Shown one piece after another: positions 1-4,931 of a stretch of 5,760 nucleotides of DNA; position 1 is the first letter of the stretch, and every line of letters begins with the position of its first letter. This DNA comes from Acidobacteriota bacterium (GTDB taxonomy: Bacteria; Acidobacteriota; Terriglobia; Bryobacterales; Bryobacteraceae). A program made the position numbers and the translations under genes. The stretch spans positions 1-5,760 of the forward strand of contig JAFDVT010000054.1 of assembly GCA_018268875.1 (NCBI GenBank), in the 5' to 3' direction. The notes under the pieces are model-generated. The model had not been told where the DNA came from. It was given only the letters and a program-made list of their open reading frames with translations, and made no database searches.

Positions 1-1158
1 ACTCACTGCGAGGGCGGCCGCCGCGATCCAAATGCCGTCGTACCACAGCGGTTCGAACGGAACGAAGTTCAGCGCGTACACTTCCTCATCCAACCGAATG
101 AGCTTGTAATGGCCGCAAACAAAGCAGATGACGTAGCCGAGCGCCAGCCCGAGCACGGTTCCGATTCCGCCGATTAACAGGCCTTCCAGGAGGAAGATGC
201 GCCGGATCTGTTCGCGCCGCGCGCCCATCGACATCAGCACCGCGATGTCGCGCGTCTTTTCCATCACCATCATGGTGAGCGTGATGAAGATGTTCAGTCC
301 CGCAACCAATTGAATCAGCCCAATGGTGATCACCGTCACCATACGTTCCAGCTTCAAGGCATTTCGCAATTGACGGTTCTGTTCCATCCAAGTGGTTGGG
401 GCAAGATCGTTGCCGACGATCGGTTCGGCGGCCTTGGCTACTTCCGCCGCGCGATCGGGATCGTCCAGCTTGATTTCGATGGTATTGACAACGTCTTCGA
501 GCGACAGCAATTGTTGCGCGGTCCCGAGGGAAGCCAAGGCCCATTGCGCGTCGATGTCTGAAAAACCGGTTTCGAAAATTCCAACCACACGCAGTTTTGT
601 GAAGCTCGGGCGAGGTCCAAGAGGCGTCAGTTCGCCTTGTGGACTGATGACCGTCACCACGCTGTTCAGCATCATGCCCGTGGCCTGCGCGAGCCTCGAA
701 CCGAGGACGATGCCGGGCAATCCGTCGGTTTTCGCCAGCCCTTGAATGGACCCTTCCTTCAGCTTCAGCATGCTGTCGCTGAGGCCGGAATCCGCGCCGG
801 GCAGGATTCCTTTCAAGATGGCGCCCTGGGACTGCTGCGGACCGGAAAGAAAAATCGGGCCGTACAAACCAGGGGCCGCGGACTGTACACCGGGGATCGC
901 CTTGAGTTTGGGGATCAGGTTCGGCCAATCCTTGATGCCGTAGCCGGGCTGCTTTTCGAGGATCGAAACATGCGCGGTCGCCGACAGCAGCGTGTCCTGC
1001 AGCGTGCGGCGGAAGCCGTTGTTGATCGCCAACGCCACCACCAGCGCCATCACGCCGGCCGCGACGCCGAGGATCGAAATCACGGTGACCAGCGAGATCG
1101 CCTTCTGCCTTCGCTTTGCCCGCAGATAGCGGTTGGCGACGAATGTTTCGAAGCTCAT
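1..1158 (-). CDS. lolC/lolE: LolC/LolE-family lipoprotein-releasing ABC transporter permease (3' end cut by window edge)
   Basis: The minus-strand frame from ATG at 1158 is open for 386 codons to the window edge, with no stop. It begins MSFETFVANRYLRAKRR, the typical basic entry of Lol permeases. A first membrane segment follows at about residues 22-45, then a periplasmic domain at about 48-268, then two membrane segments near 273-297 and 318-347. Between these last two lies the cytoplasmic FtsX-type coupling segment MEKTRDIAVLMSMGARREQI (about 299-318). A last membrane segment begins near 376. Known LolC/E proteins have about 400-415 residues, so roughly 25-30 are missing here. In the family, the permease works with the ATPase LolD to extract lipoproteins from the inner membrane for transfer to LolA. 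LolC and LolE cannot be told apart from this sequence, and no LolD is in the window. The start overlaps the stop of the upstream STAS gene, and no Shine-Dalgarno is evident, so translation is probably coupled. Confidence 0.88.
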   Translation of the reverse strand, partial: MSFETFVANRYLRAKRRQKAISLVTVISILGVAAGVMALVVALAINNGFRRTLQDTLLSATAHVSILEKQPGYGIKDWPNLIPKLKAIPGVQSAAPGLYGPIFLSGPQQSQGAILKGILPGADSGLSDSMLKLKEGSIQGLAKTDGLPGIVLGSRLAQATGMMLNSVVTVISPQGELTPLGPRPSFTKLRVVGIFETGFSDIDAQWALASLGTAQQLLSLEDVVNTIEIKLDDPDRAAEVAKAAEPIVGNDLAPTTWMEQNRQLRNALKLERMVTVITIGLIQLVAGLNIFITLTMMVMEKTRDIAVLMSMGARREQIRRIFLLEGLLIGGIGTVLGLALGYVICFVCGHYKLIRLDEEVYALNFVPFEPLWYDGIWIAAAALAVS

Positions 1159-1508
1159 CAGGCGAACGCGGCTTCGGCGTCGGGGATCTGATCGAAGAAC
1201 TTGAACATGCGGTCGAGGCGGGTCACGCGGAACGCCTCGCGAACCTGGCCGCCGGCTCCGGCCATGTGCAGTTTTGCGCCTTTCTGCATGCATTTGTTGA
1301 GCGATGCGATGCAACGCCCAATCCCGGTGGAATCGATGTGGGTGACGCCTTCCATATCGATAATGATTTTGCGGATACCCTGATCGAGCAGCGTGCCCAC
1401 CAGCGTTTCGAGATCGGCACTTTCCGGACCCAGCATCAGCCGGCCCTTCAGCGCAATCACTATAACTCCGGGACCAGCCTCCCGCTGTGCGATTTCAAGT
1501 TTCGCCAT
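1158..1508 (-). CDS. STAS-domain protein (anti-sigma factor antagonist / SpoIIAA-RsbV-MlaB-like)
   Basis: This is a 116-residue single-domain protein, the usual size for free-standing STAS proteins. The N-terminal strands (GVIVIALKGRL, 14-24) and the strand RKIIIDMEGVTHIDSTGIG (46-64) match the STAS fold. The DSTG loop puts Ser60 where SpoIIAA and RsbV carry the serine phosphorylated by their anti-sigma kinases. The helix GIGRCIASLNKCMQKGAKL (62-80) and the tail VTRLDRMFKFFD (95-106) also fit. In the family, STAS proteins either switch partners with kinase-type anti-sigma factors or, like MlaB, bind ABC transporters. No kinase or sigma factor is in the window. The stop TGA shares its A with the ATG of the Lol permease, so this is the first gene of a coupled pair. 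No clear Shine-Dalgarno precedes ATG 1508. Family assignment is firm; the partner is unknown. Confidence 0.9.
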   Translation of the reverse strand: MAKLEIAQREAGPGVIVIALKGRLMLGPESADLETLVGTLLDQGIRKIIIDMEGVTHIDSTGIGRCIASLNKCMQKGAKLHMAGAGGQVREAFRVTRLDRMFKFFDQIPDAEAAFA

Positions 1509-1533
1509 GTTGTCTACGATGTTGCGTACTACG
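1507..1533. repeat. Short imperfect tandem repeat in the STAS/isomerase divergent spacer
   Basis: On the plus strand ATGTTG-T-CTACG (1507-1518) is followed directly by ATGTTG-CGTA-CTACG (1519-1533). The two copies share both hexamer and pentamer blocks and differ in the 1-nt versus 4-nt insert. The repeat overlaps the first bases of the STAS gene and the putative -35 region of the isomerase promoter. It could be a double operator site or chance. Confidence 0.35.
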
Positions 1534-1540
1534 TTATGAT
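1510..1540 (+). promoter_or_regulatory. Candidate sigma70-type promoter for the xylose-isomerase-like gene
   Basis: TTGTCT (1510-1515, 4 of 6 to TTGACA) lies 19 nt before TATGAT (1535-1540, 5 of 6 to TATAAT). The spacing is longer than the ideal 17. The -10 box ends only 9 nt before the ATG at 1550, so a transcript from here would have almost no leader, which agrees with the absence of a Shine-Dalgarno. This is pattern matching only; acidobacterial promoter consensus may differ. Confidence 0.3.
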
Positions 1541-1549
1541 AGCCATTTC

Positions 1550-2791
1550 ATGGCCCCCATTCCTCCCAGTCAGCAACAGCCCCTCGTCGACCGGCTCATG
1601 AGCGCGTGCGGCGGCGCTTACTCTCCAGAAGTCCGTCGAAAGTACTTTATTACAGGTCCGCAATGGGCGGCCGCGTATGAAGGCAACGCCCTCTTTCACG
1701 CGCCAACACGGTCCGCCGTGGACTTCGAAAAGGTCATCGAAGAGTACGCCCGGATCGGCATCGGTTACTGGTGTACGCACGATACCGACGTGATTCCCGC
1801 GGCCTCGGTGATGAAGGATGCGCAGTGGGAAATCGTCGGGCGGATCAAGAATTCGCTCCAGAAAAACGGCGTCAAATGTTCCATGGTGACGACCGAAACG
1901 TTCCACCATGCCGTGTTTGCCGGTGGCCCCGCGGCCGAAGCGCCGGAGGTACGCGCCTATGCGGCGGAACGCTTGAAGAATACCGTTCACATCGGCCACG
2001 AACTGGGTGCTTCCTATGCGGTGTATTGGCCGGGTTCGTTCGGCTACTACACGGCAGGCACCGTGGATGAGCCGCAGGCGCTGAAGTGGTACGCCGACGG
2101 GCTCAACGCTGCCTGTAACGCCGATATCGAGTTCGCCAAAAAGTACAACCGGCCGACGCTGAAGCATTGCATGGAAGCCAAGCCGTTCGAACCGCAGGCG
2201 GAGATCCTGCTGCCGACCTCGGACGCGATGCTGGCGTTCATCTTTTCGGGCCTATTGGACCATCCGGACATGGTCGGACTCAATCCCGAATATCTGCACG
2301 AGTTGATGTGGGGCGCCTCGGTTCGCGCCGCGCTAGGACGCGCGTTGCTGTGCAAGAAGCTGTTCCACTTCGACATCAACGACGGCTATCGCCTGAAGCA
2401 TGACGTCGACATCGCGGTGGGCCTGGTGAACCCGCTGGACTGGCTGAATGTCCTGGTCCTGCTGCGCAGCTATGGCTTCAACGGTCCATTCAACCTCGAC
2501 TACAAGCCGCCACGCACGACGTCCAACCATGGCGTCTTCGCGGTAAGCTTCCCGACCGCGGTGGACCGATTCATCACGCTTTGGGAAATGGCGGGCGAGG
2601 TGTTGGACGACCCGATCATGACCGAAGCCATCGACGCACTGAAGGCCGGCGGCGGCGTTACCGACATTCGCGACGTCGACGGCATCGTCAAAGCCAATGC
2701 GGAGCTTCTGACGTTGCATGAACTCACCGCGCACCGGCTGTTCCAGATTCTGGTAGGCGCGCACAAAGGCCGTACGTACTCGATAGCCTAG
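1550..2791 (+). CDS. xylA: Xylose isomerase-family sugar isomerase (TIM barrel)
   Basis: This 413-residue protein is collinear with actinobacterial-type D-xylose isomerases (about 390 residues), which interconvert aldose and ketose sugars with two divalent metals in the cytoplasm. The known catalytic and metal positions are all present: W39, F49, H77 and D80 (THDTD), W160, E209 and K211 (MEAKP), E247 and H250 (NPEYLHE), D275 (HFDIN), D285 and D287 (KHDVD), and D317 (LDYKPPRT). Spacings between these blocks match what I recall of Streptomyces XylA. Changes include PGSFG where those enzymes have GGREG just after the tryptophan, so the substrate may not be xylose. The frame is open upstream to 1487, but that would overlap the divergent STAS gene, and the MAPIPPS start at 1550 suits the family better. 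No Shine-Dalgarno is seen. DUF2905 follows after 4 bp. Family assignment is strong; the substrate is inferred. Confidence 0.88.
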   Translation: MAPIPPSQQQPLVDRLMSACGGAYSPEVRRKYFITGPQWAAAYEGNALFHAPTRSAVDFEKVIEEYARIGIGYWCTHDTDVIPAASVMKDAQWEIVGRIKNSLQKNGVKCSMVTTETFHHAVFAGGPAAEAPEVRAYAAERLKNTVHIGHELGASYAVYWPGSFGYYTAGTVDEPQALKWYADGLNAACNADIEFAKKYNRPTLKHCMEAKPFEPQAEILLPTSDAMLAFIFSGLLDHPDMVGLNPEYLHELMWGASVRAALGRALLCKKLFHFDINDGYRLKHDVDIAVGLVNPLDWLNVLVLLRSYGFNGPFNLDYKPPRTTSNHGVFAVSFPTAVDRFITLWEMAGEVLDDPIMTEAIDALKAGGGVTDIRDVDGIVKANAELLTLHELTAHRLFQILVGAHKGRTYSIA

Positions 2792-2795
2792 GGCT

Positions 2796-3011
2796 ATGGG
2801 TCGCACATTGATCACGATCGGACTCCTGCTGGTAGCGGCAGGAGTCCTTTTCATTTTGATGGAGCGCCTGCCGTTTCGAGTCGGCAAGCTGCCGGGCGAC
2901 ATCGAAATTCGCGGGCGAAACTCGGTGTTTTACTTTCCGCTAGCCACAAGTCTGCTGCTCAGCGTTCTGCTGTCGCTGGGGTTGTGGCTGTTCAATCGCT
3001 TCTTCCGCTAG
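2796..3011 (+). CDS. DUF2905 family small membrane protein
   Basis: This 71-residue protein has two predicted membrane helices (about residues 4-22 and 46-67). They flank a short loop with FRVGKLPGDIEIRGRN (27-42). The G+LPGDI motif, the following 'FYFPLATSLLLS' and the length are hallmarks of the DUF2905 family. Function is unknown in the family; the protein should sit in the cytoplasmic membrane. ATG lies 4 nt after the isomerase stop with only a weak TAGGG upstream, suggesting reinitiation or coupling with the gene before it. The coding region contains a strong hairpin followed by T-rich sequence at 2820-2857. Its stop TAG overlaps the stop of the convergent BACON gene. Confidence 0.85.
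   Translation: MGRTLITIGLLLVAAGVLFILMERLPFRVGKLPGDIEIRGRNSVFYFPLATSLLLSVLLSLGLWLFNRFFR
2820..2857 (+). terminator. Terminator-like hairpin inside the DUF2905 coding region
   Basis: GGACTCCTGC (2820-2829) and GCAGGAGTCC (2838-2847) form a perfect 10-bp GC-rich stem with an 8-nt loop. TTTTCATTTT (2848-2857) follows at once. This is the shape of a rho-independent terminator for plus-strand transcription, starting 29 nt after the isomerase stop. It lies in codons 9-21 of DUF2905, encoding part of its first membrane helix. On the minus strand no T-tract follows, so it looks unidirectional. The T-tract is interrupted by CA, so strength is uncertain. Confidence 0.5.
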
Positions 3012-4843
3012 TTGATCGACGGCCGCCGTACGCTGACGGTAACGTTCGATTGCGCCTGCGTTTCGCCGACGTACACCTTGAGCGGCACGGCATCGCCGAT
3101 GGCGGCATCGAACGGGATCTTGACGTTGATCTGCATCAGACCGGAAATCTGTCCCGGCGCGCTGCCGGCGTAGGTCACTTCAAGCGGCTGTTCGTTGAGC
3201 AGCACCCGTACTGGCAATAGCGGCTTCTTCAGATCGCTAGCGATGACCTTTCCGTCTTCGCCTTCGGGCGATGTTTGGCCCTCACCCGTGATGTACAGGA
3301 TCGCTTCGGAACCCTGCACCAGCGGATTGTTCACATCGCTGAAGTTGTAATCCGGAGTGCGTGCCAGCGCGGGTCCGAAGCCGGTTTCGTTCAGCGTCAG
3401 GATCCCTGGGGATACGGCGGCGACGGGCAGCGTGATCAGGTTGCTGACCTGCCCAAGGTAGTCCACTTGAACATCGGTACGCGCCTTGCCAGCCAATGCA
3501 TACGGGGCGACGGCGCGAATCAGGTTCGGACCGGCGGCCAGGATCGGCGCTGGTACGCCGTCGAATAAAACGCGAACACCGTCAAGCTCCGTGCGGTAGA
3601 ACGACGAACCGTCATCGGCGCCGCCCTGCTTGTCCTGCAGCAGTCCGAGGCGAACGCCGCGCACCCAAACAATCTGTCCGGGCGAAACCGGAACCGGTTC
3701 GAGGCTCCCGCTGTTCACCACCTGCGTAATGACGGGGAGAGGATCGGCAGTCTGCACGATGCCGTACGTCGTGCCACCGACGGTGATCACGCCGGAGCGT
3801 TCGCCGCCCGTGTCGTTGGGCGTGACGCTAACGGCGACGGTTCCAGGTCCGGCGCCTGAGCCAGGCAACGCGGAGATCCACGAAAAGTTAGGGATCGCCG
3901 TCCAGTTACAACCGTCGGGCGTGTTGACGCGGAACGTCGCAATGCCGCCATCGGCGGGCAAACGAGTGAATGCGGGCGCCACGGCAAACGTACAAACACC
4001 GCCACCCTGCACGATGCTGAATACTTTTTGACCGATCGAAATGGTGCCAGTACGCTGGCTGGCGTTGGGGTTGGCGGTGACGGAAAACGTGATCCGCTGA
4101 TTGCCGGTGCCTGCGAAATAGATGGGACTGTTGCCGTTAGTGAAGCGAATCCAACTGACATTTGGCGTCGCGTTCCAGATGCAGCCTGACGACACGTCGA
4201 CGCTGAACGTGCCGCCCTGCGGCTGAATGTTCAGGAACGGGGATGGCAGCGTGACCTCGCAATTGGTGCCGTCCTGCGTGAGGCGGAACACCGTGCCGTT
4301 GCTGATGGTAACGGAACCGCCACGAGGTTCGGGACCTGTGTTTTCCTCGTACTCAAACACGATCGCCCCATTGCCGGTGCCCGTGGTGATGCCGGTGGAA
4401 CTGAGTCCGGAAAGCTTGATCCAGGGTGTTTGGCTCTGCGCGGTCCAGCTACATCTGGATGTGATAAAAAACGTCGAAACGCCTTTGTTTTTGGTGACGC
4501 GCATCGTTGGCGGGCTGAGTTGATAATTGCAACTTGCGCCAGTTTGCGAAATCAGCAGCGTCGCACCGGGCATCGTGATGCGGCCGACGCGAATATCGGG
4601 CGAAATATTTTCGGTCAAACGAACAACAAACTGTCCGTTCCCAACGCCCGCCCCGCCTAAAATAATCTGAATCCAATCCGGGTTTTGACTTTGCGCGGCC
4701 CAGCCGCAGCCGGGGCTGGCGAATACGGTAATGGTATGTGAAAAGGCGGCTGGACCAACCGAAATCTCGGGCGGCGAAAACGCGTAATTACATTGTGCCG
4801 CCGCGGAAACGGCGGTGGCGAACAGGATCGCTGCCCAGCGCAT
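3008..4843 (-). CDS. Secreted protein with four BACON-like repeats and a TIGR03437 (Solibacter) C-terminal domain
   Basis: The 611-residue product starts MRWAAILFATAVSAAAQ, a short Sec signal peptide with likely cleavage after Ala16. I chose ATG 4843 over the longer open frame from 4885 because GGAGGG sits 8 nt upstream and the signal peptide then starts at residue 1. Residues 18-367 hold four beta-rich repeats of 84-90 residues. Each opens with Cys and carries a second Cys 26-28 residues later in a C-x-W-x-A context, followed by a WI or WIQ/WIR/WIS motif, as in BACON domains. Residues about 369-607 match TIGR03437: PVSPGQIVWVRGVRLG, VLFDGVPAPI, LYITGEGQTSP and YAGSAPGQISGLMQINVKIP. BACON domains are suspected of binding carbohydrate, mucin or protein. 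This one is probably exported to the periplasm or cell surface. Ligand and role are unknown. It is convergent with DUF2905 and divergent from the DUF1549 gene. Confidence 0.87.
   Translation of the reverse strand: MRWAAILFATAVSAAAQCNYAFSPPEISVGPAAFSHTITVFASPGCGWAAQSQNPDWIQIILGGAGVGNGQFVVRLTENISPDIRVGRITMPGATLLISQTGASCNYQLSPPTMRVTKNKGVSTFFITSRCSWTAQSQTPWIKLSGLSSTGITTGTGNGAIVFEYEENTGPEPRGGSVTISNGTVFRLTQDGTNCEVTLPSPFLNIQPQGGTFSVDVSSGCIWNATPNVSWIRFTNGNSPIYFAGTGNQRITFSVTANPNASQRTGTISIGQKVFSIVQGGGVCTFAVAPAFTRLPADGGIATFRVNTPDGCNWTAIPNFSWISALPGSGAGPGTVAVSVTPNDTGGERSGVITVGGTTYGIVQTADPLPVITQVVNSGSLEPVPVSPGQIVWVRGVRLGLLQDKQGGADDGSSFYRTELDGVRVLFDGVPAPILAAGPNLIRAVAPYALAGKARTDVQVDYLGQVSNLITLPVAAVSPGILTLNETGFGPALARTPDYNFSDVNNPLVQGSEAILYITGEGQTSPEGEDGKVIASDLKKPLLPVRVLLNEQPLEVTYAGSAPGQISGLMQINVKIPFDAAIGDAVPLKVYVGETQAQSNVTVSVRRPSIN
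3743..4792 (-). repeat. Four tandem BACON-like protein repeats
   Basis: The repeats fall at 4532-4792 (residues 18-104), 4262-4531 (105-194), 3995-4261 (195-283) and 3743-3994 (284-367). Cys pairs are C18/C46, C105/C131, C195/C221 and C284/C312, and each probably forms a disulfide within its repeat. Each repeat ends with a strand such as LLISQTG, FRLTQDG, FSIVQGG or YGIVQTA. The repeats are conserved in pattern but diverged in sequence, so the duplications look old and not recently copied DNA. Confidence 0.8.
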
Positions 4844-4931
4844 TGGTCTAACCCTCCACAACAATGTTACTGCAAAATGTTCCACAGCATATCCACACGT
4901 GGCGTATGGCTAAAATGAAGGCGGCCAAATC
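4844..4931. promoter_or_regulatory. Divergent intergenic region with three TCCACA hexamers
   Basis: This 88-bp spacer must carry the start signals for both the BACON gene (minus) and the DUF1549 gene (plus). TCCACA occurs three times in one orientation, at 4855-4860, 4881-4886 and 4892-4897. The last lies in ATATCCACA, one mismatch from the DnaA-box consensus TTATCCACA. TAAAAT at 4911-4916 could be a -10 box for the DUF1549 gene, but no good -35 is placed for it. No convincing promoter for the minus strand was found. Confidence 0.35.
4852..4857 (-). promoter_or_regulatory. Ribosome binding site of the BACON/TIGR03437 gene
   Basis: On the minus strand GGAGGG ends 8 nt before ATG 4843. It is the clearest Shine-Dalgarno in the window and decides the start in favour of 4843 over the in-frame ATG at 4885. 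Confidence 0.75.

Noticed and set aside
86..928. 280-codon minus-strand open frame inside the Lol permease region
   Set aside because: It lies in another frame of the same strand as the permease. Its Arg/His-rich product has no membrane segments or recognisable domain, while the permease frame has clear family motifs throughout.
637..1191. 184-codon plus-strand open frame antisense to the permease
   Set aside because: Low-complexity Arg/Gln/Asp-rich translation typical of an antisense shadow in GC-rich DNA, and it overlaps two well-supported genes.
1487..1549. N-terminal extension of the isomerase starting MRFQVSPCC
   Set aside because: It would overlap the divergent STAS gene, has no family counterpart, and precedes the likely promoter; the ATG at 1550 is preferred.
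1529..2167. 212-codon minus-strand open frame antisense to the isomerase
   Set aside because: No family resemblance; it lies opposite strongly conserved isomerase motifs.
3692..3699. AACCGGTT palindrome
   Set aside because: A short palindrome inside coding sequence, expected by chance in GC-rich DNA, with no supporting context.
4844..4885. 14-codon N-terminal extension of the BACON protein
   Set aside because: The internal ATG at 4843 has a strong Shine-Dalgarno and directly starts a signal peptide.
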